A stretch of 64,000 nucleotides of DNA. Source: Meandrina meandrites. Taxonomy: Eukaryota; Cnidaria; Anthozoa; Scleractinia; Meandrinidae. Positions within the stretch are counted from its first letter, which is position 1, and every line of letters starts with the position of its first letter. Shown piece after piece: positions 23,265 through 35,600 of this stretch. A program made the translations under genes and the position numbers. The notes below the pieces were generated by a model that was given only the letters and a program-made list of their open reading frames with translations, had not been told where the DNA came from and did not search any database. The DNA lies in NCBI GenBank assembly GCA_963693305.1, contig OY855914.1, positions 19,672,472-19,736,471 of the forward strand, written 5' to 3'.

Positions 23265-23398
23265 TGTAGTCGCAATTTTTTCCTGTTAAAACGATAAAAA
23301 ATATTTGTAAGCAAAGTACGATGATGTAGGGAGAAACGTCTCACGTACCTTCCGGACAGAGTCAATTTAATGTAAATCCTTACCAAAATGGGCAGCAA
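23265..23398 (-). promoter_or_regulatory. LRP5/6: Immediate 5' flank of gene A exon 1
   Basis: 134 bp between the start codon and repeat Y copy 2. Short, AT-rich, without a clear TATA box. If the gene has a short 5' UTR, core promoter elements lie in Y itself; a TATAAAA on the minus strand sits inside Y near 23692-23698. Inference only. Confidence 0.3.
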
Positions 23399-24765
23399 AG
23401 CAGTGAAATGTAATAATACCTAAAGGGAATTGAAAAGATCGCATCACATTTCCGCAAATTCTGTTATCTAATGAAAGGCATGGCGATTGAACTGCCTTCC
23501 ATGGTCGTACACGCGAAACAGCTATAGCTTTTGACGAATAGAAACAACAATGCACGAAAAGGAAAACCTCTGATTTAAAAGACTGTCACCAGAGATCTGC
23601 AACACTGAAATGCTAACTTCCGCTCTTTGCAACAGATCAAAATTATATGCACATGCGGAATCATCGCTTTCTTTCTTGCAGAACAATTAATTTTATACTT
23701 TCAGTTTCGAATGAAGCGTAGATCATGTAAGATAGGGGAAGGTCCCTTTACGTGATGTCGGTATTTATAGTAGTGAGTCAGTGAGCTATGGCGGTGTTTT
23801 TCATACTGCTGGCCGTCTATATATCGGCAGCGTTTATAAAACAAAAGCTGGTGTATGTTTTCAAGCTGACCTGTTCACCTTACTTGTTTCCAAGCAAAAC
23901 ATGACTAAACCATAACGTTACGAAATGAAATCTTAAGTCAGAATAAATAAAGAAACTTGTCCTTAACGCGGGCCGACACTTCACCTGAACAATCAATTAA
24001 ATATTCTGAACGACTTCAACCATGAATAACTGTCTGAATAGACTTTGGACTCTGTAAAAAAAAAAAGAAAAAAAACAACCCTTGTAGTCGACTGACCAAC
24101 TATAATTAGCCTGTTATTTATTTATTTTTTTGTAAGACCTCCGCTATTAAGTATGGGTAATCAAATGGTGACGAGTGAAATTGGGAAATAATTTAACGCG
24201 CCTTCAGGCTCGGGAAATTATTAGAATTTTGACAAAACGCAAGTGAAATTATTTCCTAATTTCACGAGCATACCATTTGGTTACATTTTAATATCATGGG
24301 TGACAAATTACGCTTACAGTCGTAGTTTCGTAACTTGTTTATTGTATCGTGATGAGCGAACCGGCTCGTAACGACGCCCGTGTAAAACGCTCAAAATTCC
24401 GCTCAATGCCATTCATGTTATCGCTAAAAGTTTATAGCACGACCAAACAAACTGGCCAAGGTGAAATTCTAGCGAAAATGTGCAAAGTTTAAGCTTGACG
24501 ATCATCTTTTAAAAGCCTGTACATGATCTTGCCACTGAGACATTGAAACGTTGCAATGGCAATTTTATAATTTCACATGTGAAATTATAGATTAGCGCTG
24601 AAATTTCGCGCCAAAGGAGTAATTTGTCACCCATGATATTACATACGTAATACAGTGATCGAGAAACCGCCTCACAGCCTGTTCACTCAAAGTTAATAAG
24701 AAAAACGATGTTTAAGCTTATATCAAGATCGATGAAGTATAACCAAAAACCATCAGCGCAAAAGT
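23399..24765. repeat. Segmental repeat Y, copy 2 (with a 488-bp insertion)
   Basis: See 8894-10908. It lacks the 826-bp insertion of copy 1 and carries instead the MITE at 24151-24638, where copy 1 reads ccgcattaacatacgtaat without interruption. Confidence 0.85.
24151..24638. mobile_element. PIF/Harbinger-like MITE, copy 2 (488 bp, inverted to copy 1)
   Basis: Reverse complement of 22530-23042 with about 25 bp lost. Flanked by TTA/TAA. The uninterrupted Y copy at about 10783 is the empty site and shows a single TTA, which supports the 3-bp duplication. Confidence 0.85.
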
Positions 24766-26430
24766 ACAAAATACTTGTTAACTCTTTGTAAGAAGAAAAA
24801 ATTAAAGGTAAAAAAGTGTACGAATAATAATTATAAAATAATATTATAATTAGAATAAGACCCTTCCCAACATCCTTTGCACTGGAAAAAAATTAAAATG
24901 TCAAATAACTTTGTAAATTTGAAGTCCGGTAAGATAGCATACCACATGGAAATAACAATTGCCGCAAAATATACATTTTTGTAAACTCGATGTGATGCCG
25001 TCATCAGTCACGTGACTATGGCAGCAATTACGTTTTAGTTCACTGTGAGAACGGGTAATGATAAATTAGAAAACAATTAACAAAGTTTTAGAAATGACCA
25101 CTTGAATTCTGGCATATGAAAATTAAGGGGGCTATACACGTGGCCGAAAAATTGGAAGACTAGGTCCGAGCAGATGTGTTCCCTTAATTGAAGCGTAGAG
25201 TATCAAGAAATTGTATGCCGCATATTCTTATGAAGATACACACTGTGTAAACCTTGCGGCTGTGATGTCATATGTCACGTGATCAAAACACGAGGAAGTT
25301 TTCAAATAGCTTTAAAACTACATTTTACTCCCTTAAGCTGGAAAAAAATGTTTTATCCAAATTGTAGATTTTTTGATGGATTTTTTGAAAAGGGGTAATA
25401 TTATTTTCCCTTAATTCTCCCTCAATTGTAGTTGAAAAGTTTGATTGCTTCCTGTTCAACAAGTTTTAAACCTAGAATAAAGGGAAAAATTCCTATGAGG
25501 TTCGAATGTATGCTCTTTTTAATGGCGTTGACAGTTTCGCAGCATTTCGAGTCCTTCATGGTTAGAATAGATGTAAATTTTCACATTTCAGACATTCCGA
25601 TGACGTCATCGGGCAATGACCCAGTAGACAGCGAAAAGCCTGTACGAGTTCCGAGGCTCGTATTACGCGGTTACACAGCCGGCTCATCGATCGGATTCAA
25701 GTGAAGTCCGGCTACAGAAGTCATGATTTCGTTTTTCTGCTTTTAATATAGTGAATAGTGGAAGAGAATTTCTGGGCATTCAACAAGAGTATATCCGTGG
25801 CTACGAAAGCCCACAAATCGAGTCATTTGTCGAGAGAACGGCTCAGCTGCAGATTTTAGCTTTAAAGTTTGCGAGTAAATTTTGATTTATCTGTGTTATA
25901 AAATATTTGTTTACACTATTTAAGCGGTTAACGAGTTTTAGTTTTGTAAAACTTTCTTTTAGGTTGCATTTTATTTTTCAGCTTCTATTTGAAGTGTCTG
26001 AAAAGTCTGCATTGTGTGCGTAGTTTCAGAGTCAGTGAAAATAAATAAATTCTGTCAATCAGGAAATGATGTAATACTTTCGTGCCACAGACTGACGTTT
26101 TATCCGAACTATGTTATTTCCGGGCCCGTTATAACTTATTTTTCGCTTATATGCAACTCTATTTGTATGTTTCAAAGACAGAGGCTACATTGTACCTCTC
26201 AACTGAGAGATAAAAGCTCAATTGACCTTCAGTATTTTTTTCCAAAATACTTTGTAATTTTCTTTGCAGAGTTTATTGCTTCTTTAATTGCAACGTACTC
26301 CGCTATAGTGGCTTACTTCAATTTGACAGTATATTTGGGTGTACTGTAGGAACATTAATTAAGCACACACATGTAAGCAAAACCATAAGAAATTTAGTTT
26401 GATCATATAACCTCTAATTCGAGCAAAAAT
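24766..26430. other. Intergenic, no clear feature
   Basis: AT-rich. Frames of 90 and 111 codons (25432-25704, 26014-26349) show no domain-like text. Contains scattered tcacgtgat and gtgatgtcat motifs of unknown meaning. Confidence 0.6.
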
Positions 26431-29400
26431 GCGGTATTGCAATGTTACAGAATCTCACTGATGACCCTGCAGTGTGCATTGCCAGTCAATTATACCTGAG
26501 CCACTCAAACAACAGACAACTGCAAGAGGTTTGAGTATTTGGAAGTCAAATGTAACAAGAAGTCGCTAGCAACTTAAAACCGCGCTTATAATTTTTGCTA
26601 ATTGACACCTTTTTTTTTTCAAAATTCACGGTTTAATTTAATCTGTTTGCACTATGAGTAAAAGACTAGCAAAGTAGTCACGTGAGTCACACAATCTGAG
26701 GGTTATGTTATCCAAGGCTACCTTTAGCTTGGTGGTTTTTCCTACTAATGACGTAACCCATGCACGTTCGGGCACGCTTAATTGATTACCTTAGCAAATA
26801 TTTAATTTCCCTTCAAAAATCTGAACTTGCTTTGATTAAAACAGCCAAAGAGGTCACTTCAGTTGCCTAAACCCAGAGGAAATACTCGCAAAATTGCAAT
26901 AAATTAATGATCGTCGCTTCTGGCGAAATAAACTTGCAAAGAAAGCTTAATCTCACCTGTCACATTGCGAAAGTGAAAGTTGCAACGTCAGCGCATTCCA
27001 TGGCTAACGTACAACCTTTTTTAGTGTAATCAATATTCCCTTTGAATCCAATGCTTCGATAATCTCGCCTTTAAAACTTAACCCCATTTTTGCAAATTAA
27101 CAACATTCTTCCTCAAAAGTTACGGGTTTTTTTGTACTGAGTTAAGGACTAGTAAAGTGGTCATGCAAGTCACACGATCCGTGGCTTACGTTATCTTCAG
27201 CTATCTTTAGCTTGGTGTTTTTTTCCCTACTAATGACGTAACCCCTGCAAGAACAGGCACGCTCAATTGTTTACCTTAGCAAATATATAATTTTCCTTCA
27301 AATCTCTGAACTCGCTCCAATGACACAGCCAAAAAATTCACTTCAAATGCTTTAACCCACAAGAAATACTCGCAAAATTGCAAATAAATAAATGGCCGTT
27401 GCTTCTGGCGAAATAAACTTGCAAAGTCAGCATAATATTATTTGTCACGTAGCGAAAGTGAAAGCTGCAACGTCAGCGCATTCCATGGCTGACGTAATAC
27501 CTTTTTTAGTAGACTCAATATTCCCTTCGCGCCCAACGCTTCGATAAAACCAAAAGAAAACATATTTCATACACCAAAAAGAAAACGATATCCGACACAT
27601 TTCCCTTACATTAATGTTTCAACAGCTTTTGGCGAATGAACATCACAGGTTGGGTAATGCAAAGTCCCAATCACGATTTGGCTGAGTAGAGGTTTGAGTC
27701 TGGTTACCGACGAAAAAAAAAAATAAAAATAAAACAAAACAAGAAGTTGACAGCAACTTAAAACCCCGCCTCAAAAGTAACGGTTAAATTTAATTTGTTT
27801 GTGCTATGAGTGAAGGACTAGTAAAGTAGTCATGTGAGTCACATAATCCGAGGTTTACTTTATCCCCGGCTAACTTTAGCTTGTTGTTTTTTTCCCTATT
27901 AATGACGTAACCCCTGTACGTTCGGGCACGCTCAATTGTTTACCTCTGCAATTAATGGCAATCGCTTCTGGCGAAATTAACTTGCAAAGTAAACCCAATC
28001 TTGTTTGTCACGTAGCGAAAGTGAAAGCTGCAACATCAGCGCACTTCCATGGCTGACGTAATATCTTTTTTTAGTGTATTCAATATTCCCTTTTAATCCA
28101 ACGTATCGACAACAGTGCTTTTAAATATTAACTCCATTTGTGGTCATTAACAACTTTCTTCCTCAAAAGTCACGGTTAAGATTAAATTTTTTGTACTACG
28201 AGTAAAGGACTAGTAAAGTAGTCACGCGAGTCACACAATCCGTGGCTTACGTTATCTTCAGCTATCTTTAGCTAGGTGTCTTTTTCCCTACCAATGACGT
28301 AACCCCTGCACGTACGGGCACGCTCAATTGGTAACCTCAGCAGATATTTAATTTTCCTTTAAATCTCTGAACTCGCTTCGATTAAAACAACCAAAGAATT
28401 TATTTCAATTACCTAAACCTACAAGAAATACTCGCAAAATTGCAAATAAATTGATGAGCATCGTTTCTGGCGAAATAACCTTGCAAAATGAACACAATCT
28501 TATGTGTCACGTAGCGACAGTGGAAGCTGCGACATCAGCGCATTTCATGGCTGACGTAATACCTATTTTAGTGTACTCAATATTCCCTTTGAAACCAACG
28601 CTTCGATAAGACCAAAAGAAAAAAATATACACAAGAAAGAACACAACATCGTAACATTTTCCGTACGTTAATGTTTCAACAGCTTTTGGCAAATAAACAT
28701 CTCAGGTTGTGTGATTCGAAGTCCCAATCACTTTTGGCCGAGTGGAGGTTTGGGTCTGGTCACCCAAAAAAAAAAAAAAAAAAAAAAACGACAAAGACAA
28801 GAAGTTGCTAGCAACTTAAAACCGCGCTTGTATTTTTTGCTAATTAACAGCTTTTTTTTTCTCAAAAGTCACAGTTAAATTTAATCTGTTTGCACAATGA
28901 GTAAAGGACTAACAAAGTAGTCACGTGAGTCACACAATCCGAGGTTTACCTTATCCCCAGCTATCTTTAGCTTGGGGTTATTTCCCTTCTAATAACGTAA
29001 CCCCTGCACGTTCGGGTACGCTGAATTGTTTACTTTAGCAAATATTTCATTTTCCTTGAAATCACTGAACTCGCTTCAATTGCCTAAACCCCCCAAGAAA
29101 TACTCGCAGAAGAGCAAACAAATTAATGACCGTCGCTTCTGCCGGCATAAACTTGCAAAGAAAACGCAATGTTTTTTTGTCACGTAGCGAAAGTGAAACT
29201 TGCAACATCAGCGTATTCCATGGCTGATGAAATACCTTTCTTAGTGTATTAAATATTAGCTTCAAGTCCAATGCTTCGATAAAACGAAAAGAAAATATAC
29301 TTTTGTACATAATAAAGAAAACAATTAACAATTAATTAACATCACAGGTAGCGTGATTCAAACTCCCATTCACGATTTGGCCGAGGGGAGGTTTGGATCT

Positions 29401-29468
29401 GGTCACCGACAAAAAAAAAAAAACAATAACAAGAGTTGCCAGCAAGTAAACCGTGGTTATTATTATTA

Positions 29469-29539
<71 letters not shown>

Positions 29540-30210
29540 TATTTTTTTTTTTTTTTTTGCTAATTAACAGCTTTCTTTCTCAAAATTCATGGTTAAATTT
29601 AATCTGTTTGCACTATGAGTAAAGGACTAGCAAAGTAGTCACGTGAGTCACACAATCCGAGGTTTACGTTATCCCCGGCTATCTTTAGCTTTGGTGTTTT
29701 TCCCTTCTAATGACGTAACCCTTGCACGTTCGGGCAAGCTCAGTTGTTTGCTTTAGCAAACATTTCATTTCCCTTGAAATCTCAGAACTCGCTTCGATGA
29801 AATAGCCAAAGAATTCACTTCAATTGCCTAAACCCACCAGAAATACTCGCAGAAGAGCAAACAGATTAATGACCGTCGCTTCTGCCGACATAAACGTGCA
29901 AAGAAAACGCAATGTTATTTGTTACGTAGCGAAAGTGAAACTTGCAACATCAGCGCATTCCATGGCTGACGTGAAACCTTTTTTTAGTGTATTCAGTATT
30001 AGCTTTCAAGCTTTCAAGTTTCAATATTAGCTTCAAAGAAAATATACTTTATACACAATAAAGAAAACAATATCCGTAACATTTTCGGTAAATTAATATT
30101 TTAACAGCTTTTGGCAAATAAACATCACAGGTTGCGTGATTCAGTCCCGATCTCGATTTGGCCGAGTGGATATTTGGCTCTAGTTACCGACAAGAAAAAA
30201 AAAACTTAAA
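26430..30210. repeat. Higher-order tandem repeat, six diverged units
   Basis: The landmark aatgacgtaacccctgcacg with ttcgggcacgctcaattg recurs at about 26748, 27232, 27901, 28292, 28991 and 29709, each preceded by agtcacacaatccg and agctatctttagct and followed by gcgaaagtgaaa and gcattccatggctgacgt. Spacing alternates (about 484, 669, 391, 699, 718) because a second block (acatcacaggttg...tttggccgagtgga, poly-A, agcaacttaaaaccgcgct) is present in some units only. No coding frame. Confidence 0.85.
29456..29558. repeat. (TTA)n microsatellite with T tail
   Basis: About 28 TTA units, one changed to TTG, then a T run, inside the higher-order repeat. Confidence 0.97.
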
Positions 30211-30225
30211 AAAAAAATAATAAAT

Positions 30226-30612
30226 CCCGTGTAGAGCAAGAACCGCGCTCGGCCCATGGCCGCGCGGTTAATAATAAAAATAATAAATCCCGTGCAGAGC
30301 AAGAACCGCGCTCAGCCCATGGCCGCGCGGTTAATAATAAATCCAGTGCAGAGCAAGAATTGCGCTCGGCCCATGGCCGCGCCGTTAGTAATAATAAATT
30401 CCGTACAGAGCAAGAATTGCGCTCGGCCCATGGCCGCGCGGTTAATAATAAATCCCGTGCAGAGCAAGAATTGCGCTCAGCCTATGGCCGCGCGGTTAAT
30501 AATAATAAATTCCGTACAGAGCAAGAATTGCGCTCGGCCAATGGCCGCGCGGTTAATAATAATAAATTCCGTACAGAGCAAGAACCGCGCTCGGCTCATG
30601 GCCGCGCGGGTA
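30226..30612. repeat. GC-rich tandem repeat, 54-63-bp unit, seven copies
   Basis: Unit: gagcaagaaccgcgctcggc, ccatggccgcgcggtta, then two or three aat triplets and aatcccgtgca. Copy-length differences are whole triplets, so a frame stays open on the plus strand for 131 codons (MAARLI, NPVQSKN). I treat the frame as a by-product of the repeat. Confidence 0.92.
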
Positions 30613-30795
30613 AAAATTCAATTTGGATTGCTTGCAGTTTCTTGTGATTAATTTTGAGAGTGGCAGACTAACAACTTAACAGCTTATTAATTCCTTAATT
30701 TTGGCCATATTTTAGCTTATTTTTTTCACACACTGTGCTTTTATTGGTTATGAAACTAGAAAAGGTGAAAAAAAATGCGAAGAGAAAAAAATCCT

Positions 30796-30870
30796 GAGTC
30801 CCCAGTGGGCTTACAACCCAAGATCTTTTAAACATTGGGTGGGTGCTCTACCACTGAGCTAAATGCAGTC
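30796..30870 (-). tRNA. Degenerate tRNA-like sequence (probably SINE head)
   Basis: On the minus strand an A box TAGCTCAGTGGTAGAGC (30844-30860) and a B box-like GGGTTGTAAGCCC (30807-30819) lie in tRNA spacing. The acceptor stem does not pair well and the anticodon arm is weak, so a tRNA pseudogene or SINE promoter is likelier than a working tRNA. Confidence 0.45.
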
Positions 30871-31596
30871 AGAACCACTCTTGTTGAGGCAGACTAGATT
30901 CATATATTGTATGTGACACATGTCCTGCATACTACTGGGATGAGTTAAGTTGCCTACTGTATGACAAGGAGAAAGAAAAATCAAGTTTTATGATGGGGCA
31001 TGTTACTTTTGTTTTGAGAATATTTTCTTTATCAGATGAGCATCTAGAAATAAAATTGAATTTTATAACATACTATTTATATTTAAAGCAATTCTTCAGT
31101 TTTCTGATTCTCTGTAAGCTGATGTGAAGAACAGTTGATGCTTTGAGAAACCTTGAAAAATAATTATTGAAAAGCTTCACTGTTCCTTCACAGATTTCTG
31201 GTAAATTTGCAGTGAAAAAAAAAAACATGTAGAATGTCTGATTTTCCTTCTCTCTTTTTAAAAAAAATGTACAATGAATTTTAACAGACTCGGTAGCTTT
31301 TTAAAATAAAAGTGGGTCCGCAATGCGTACATATGTGGACTTTCATTTGCTTCAACAGTTGAGTAGATGAGCCAATGTTAGACCTTTTTAAAGACGTTTG
31401 CTTCTAGTTTCCGGTTTGGCAATAGACCCCGGCGCTCTAGCGCTTCGCGCTCTGTGAGCTCGACTTGTAGGCAAGTCTAAGTATCAGTCAAATATGAGTT
31501 GACAGTCACTTGAAACTCGAGATGATAAAAAACTTATCAATCAACTTTTCTTATGATCATGAAAGAAAAACTACTTTTTCGTTTTGAGAACACACC

Positions 31597-31797
31597 TTGC
31601 AATTTACCCTGAAGATCGCATTAAACATTGAAATGCAGTCCAATTTAAATTGTGCCAGAGAAGCGGAAAACCTGGGACAAGACCCGACAGTATCTCTATA
31701 TGATTATATGAAAAGGACGGGGATGTTCGTCGGAGAATTTGATCTACTGATTCCACTCCTGAAAAGGATAACATTACAAACAATACAGCAAGGTTGA
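31597..31797 (+). CDS. Short helical ORF, possible death-effector-like exon (doubtful)
   Basis: Sixty-six codons with no ATG at the start (TTG). The text VSLYDYMKRTGMFVGEFDLL followed by IPLLKRI resembles the helix 3-5 region of death-effector domains. No clear splice acceptor or further exon. It may be a stray exon of a gene fragment, or chance. Confidence 0.2.
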   Translation: MQFTLKIALNIEMQSNLNCAREAENLGQDPTVSLYDYMKRTGMFVGEFDLLIPLLKRITLQTIQQG

Positions 31798-32044
31798 TAC
31801 TAGGTAAAAAAGTAGACTGTTTCTCGAAAGCCCCGGAGACCTTTTGGGACTGCAAAGCCACTTTTAGTTATCTGTATTTTAAAAACAGAGAAGTGTATAA
31901 GCCTGAAACTTTGTTTGAAGAGAACTTCTGTTCATATTAAAAATATCATAGATTAGACACCTCTGTAATCATAAGGTTTAAGATTTTGCTATGGCTTTCC
32001 GGGTGTGAAAACTTTTCAGGACCTTCGAGAAACGGACCCCAGAA

Positions 32045-32645
32045 TTGATATTCTTGGTTTTCACGTGACGTCATCAAAATTCTAAAATCCAGAATTGCAA
32101 GACCCCTGAGTTTTTATCTTTCACTGGCTATTAGACATCATTAATATATATCTTGTTGAAGGTTTTTAGCTCGATAGCAGCCGCCGTCTTTAAGATAGAC
32201 CATTTTGAATTTCGGAATTTCACGCCACACGACATCAAGATGGCCGGCAGAAGGCTGTCACGTATGCTTCAAAACAATGCCTTATCCTACGATTTTTAAC
32301 AATCTGAACAGTTGAGGTTTTGTGAGAAGTGTTTATGTGAATGCTTACTTGTTCATGAGAGTGATATAACTGTCTTTTATAGCAGAAGTGAATTCCAGAT
32401 GTTTTCATTGATTTCCGGCCGCCATGTTGGTGCCCAACTGCATGGGCACCATCACGGCGTTTCCATACAGAGTTCTGTAAATTTGTGTGGAACATTTTGA
32501 CGGATAACTCGAGTACGGAATACCGTACAAACCCAAGACTTGGACAAACAGAATATCTGGTAATTTTCTACAACCTATGATATTCTTGAGTTTTTTCACT
32601 CAATAGTTTTGGATTTATTTTTTTGTGGCGTGACAGTGAAAACCA
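32045..32645 (+). repeat. Diverged interspersed repeat, related to 2560-3165
   Basis: See 2560-3165. Contains the palindrome gccgccatgttggtgcccaa/tgcatgggcaccat. Confidence 0.6.
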
Positions 32646-34780
32646 GCAATAGCACGGCTGCAACCGTGGACAGCTGTCGTGTTGGTGTCTCTCTAAGTCT
32701 ACTTTTTCACTTAGTATTAGTCTACTGTATTATTTGTAATGTTATTTTATTTTTTCGGCTGATAGAATCTTTTGTATATCCCACGTTAGCAGCATTATCG
32801 TTGGCGGTCCCTTGCTGTTTTGAGTTTTACTTTTCCCGTAAAGGATGGCAATCTGGGTGTGGCTCAACTTTTCTTTTTAGCCCCCAAGCTAGAGATACCA
32901 TTTAAAAACACAGACAATTCAAATAAGAGCTACAGTCACTTTAAATGGATAAAAACATTGGCAACATGTCTGTTGGGACCATTCATATGACAGTCTCTTG
33001 CGGGGGGGGGGGGGGGGGGGATTACTAGAAATAGACAAATAAGATCTTTAAATTGAAATTAGAACAATAAAATTAGTTATTAAGAAAAAAAACAAAATCT
33101 TACCACTAGAAATCGGGGATACTAATTTCAGTCCATTCATAAATGAATATTTCGCGGAGTATGTAGACTGTCTTTGTTTGCGTGACATTTCATCTGAACG
33201 CTTGTGTAAACAACAGCTGAACTCGTTAATTAAACTCATTTTCTTTGAATGCGTTGTTTCTATATATAAATTTTCCGTAATGGCTTTTATCGCCTTTCAA
33301 CAAGATTTCACTAATAATTTTCTTGATGCAAGAAGACAGATGAATACTTTTTTTCAACCTAAAATTATCATCGTTCTTGAATTACTTTTCGAGTGGAGTC
33401 GGCGAGTTGGGAACGACACGTTTTATAATTATCAGTAATTTAGTTTACCGCACGGTTTCAATACATACATTTTTCGGTTCAAAATAAGTTTTATGCGATT
33501 CACACTTACTTTTTACTAGCGGTTTTGAGTTCGACATCAGTCAGATTTCGTTATTCAAATTAAACTTGGGAGAAATCCAAGACAATAATGAATGCGGGAA
33601 AGCCCCGGGAAAACAACTTGATTAGTGAACTTGTTTTGTTTTGACTCGTTGTGTATCCATTCTACCGTTCTAAAGATTCTGTGTGGCAAAGCTGAAACAA
33701 AACAACAAATATCCAGATATTTGCTAAATAATGCTAATCAACTATTTTCAATTGTATGCGAATCAAGCGAATACAGCAACTGAGGTCCAGTCGAACACAA
33801 ATAGCGCGCGAAAAGTGTGAAAAATAGCGTTACCTTTGCCCGCAGTTCAGTCGAACGCCATGCAAATATAAAGATTAATGAAAGTCAAGTATTTAGCATG
33901 CGTGATGCTTTCTTTGTGGCGTCCCGTGGGCAGTTCATTTCCCGGGTTCACGTCCAACTTAACATTAACTCCCTCCAAAACTTCGGATTTTCCGAACACC
34001 CTTGAAAGCTTCCGAAAGCGCTGACACGAGTTATCACGGAAATTGACGTCCCAATCGGGAAAACTGCACGATCGCAATATGTGGATTTTCACACTTCGTG
34101 TGAAAGTCCACATAAAAAAACTGTAGACTGAATTTAAACAGACTCGGTAGTCTTAAGAGAAAATGTGTATGAAGTGTCCAGACCTTTTGCAATGATGAAA
34201 CAGGGTAATGACACAGGCTGATGAAGCGTTCAAAAAACTTATTCTTTCTGTAACTATTGAGGAACATAAAACATTCATAATTTACCTCAAACAAAAACTG
34301 ATTCGGTTAATGTGCACTTGCAATTACACATACTTGTTGACATCTGGCAATTTTTGGTGTGTGACTGTAAAGTTCTTGGGAAGGGAGTGACGGACATGGG
34401 CTTACTGATGTAAACGTAATGTGTATCGTTAAGATAAGCTGTTCATCATGTAAACTGTATTTAAATAAAAACTTTGTATACTTTATTACAGGCTGTACTT
34501 AACAGTGATTTTCAAGAAAAGGATTACAAACATGCGAGTCCGACGCTAAAATTTTAAAGGCGAATTTTTGTTCCTTTCGCTACATCTTTGATCAAAATAA
34601 CCTTTGAAGTCATGACAAACGATCAGAAAATGGGCTCAAGAATGCTCAAGTGAACAAATGGGTTTTAAAGTCTTAATAGTAGCAATGTATCCATCAAGGC
34701 CATCAAGATGTAGGCAGAAATTTGCCCTGGAGAGACAGCGGCTGTCGGCTCGAAAAAACAGATGGGTTTTCATTGCAATC
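32646..34780. other. Intergenic, no gene seen
   Basis: AT-rich with a G20 tract (33001-33020) and a small hairpin at 34081-34111 (tgtggattttcacac/gtgtgaaagtccaca). The segment acagactcggtag at 31284 recurs at 34139. Short frames have no recognisable content. Confidence 0.6.
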
Positions 34781-34934
34781 ATGACATGGTCATATCAAAA
34801 TACACGTTTGTGGAGTTCTTAAACGAAATGGAATCATGCTTAAGAATACTTATGACTTTGTAAACTATGCAAGGACCACTTCGACAAACAGGAGCCAAGA
34901 GAAGCTGGATCTGTGTGTAGATCAGGATCAGCAG

Positions 34935-35600
34935 TGGACTTAGACAAAAATTTTTTTCCTGCATTTGTTACATTGAATCATGTATACCAAGTTAGAAAAA
35001 GAACATGTGATGTGATACCGTATCTGTCGCTCCTTGTTTGTCGAGAAGAAGGTGTAAGATGTGGTTCCTTCAAACAAATGCAGGACACAATACATTGGGG
35101 AAACGAAGCGACTAGCAAGCGATCGTTTTGGCGAACAGCGCCGCGCCGTTGAAAAAGCCACCCAGAAACAACCACTAGATCGTGTCTGACCACTTCACTA
35201 TCGCTGGACACTCATTAAACATTCTCGAATTCATCCCCCTCGAACTCATAACCTCACACAGAGACAGTATTCCTAAAGCGAGAGAAGCGTTCTTGATTTC
35301 CAAAGGAAAAAAACACTTGAACCTAGTGGCATAAATAGACGTTTTGACACTTAATACCTTTTAGGTTTACATTTGTATGCAATTCCTAGTTTTCTTTTGC
35401 GATGTTTGTTTTAGTCCATTCATGTCAGCCTATCACGTATTTATGTTTTAGCTAATCACTTTTTAAATTTTGTAACCGTTTGTTTCCATATTCACTCACC
35501 ATTTTATGCTCCTGATGAAGGATAGTGTTGTCTATCCGAAATATTGGGCTAAGTAAATATTAACCTTTCTAGAGCTGTTCGATCAGCCTTGCATTTTAAA
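34935..35600 (+). pseudogene. Penelope-like element, GIY-YIG 3' fragment, internally inverted
   Basis: Plus-strand frames read SNKCRTQYIGETKR, DRFGEQRRAVEKAT (35070-35155), then VSDHFTIAGHSLNILEFIPL and ELITSHRDSIPKAREAFLIS (35188-35310), the GIY-YIG nuclease end of a Penelope-like reverse transcriptase. The residues that should precede it, SNLVYMIQCNKC, are on the minus strand at 34960-35005. So the fragment was inverted in part. Frameshifts and stops occur. Downstream is a 3' region with a hammerhead-like motif. Confidence 0.75.
35512..35545 (+). ncRNA. Hammerhead-ribozyme-like motif
   Basis: CTGATGA, then a 6-bp stem GGATAG/CTATCC closed by tgttgt, then GAAA. These are the conserved core parts in order. 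One extra A separates CTGATGA from the stem, and stems I and III were not shown to pair. Penelope-like elements are known to carry hammerhead ribozymes. Confidence 0.45.

Noticed and set aside
29353..29622. Open frame with a poly-Tyr run
   Set aside because: Translation of a (TTA)n microsatellite and T tract; no other protein-like text.
30796..30870. Functional tRNA gene
   Set aside because: A and B boxes exist, but acceptor and anticodon stems do not pair; kept only as tRNA-like.
31597..31797. Death-effector domain exon near the death-domain gene
   Set aside because: Kept at very low confidence; no ATG, no clear splice sites and only a partial helix pattern.
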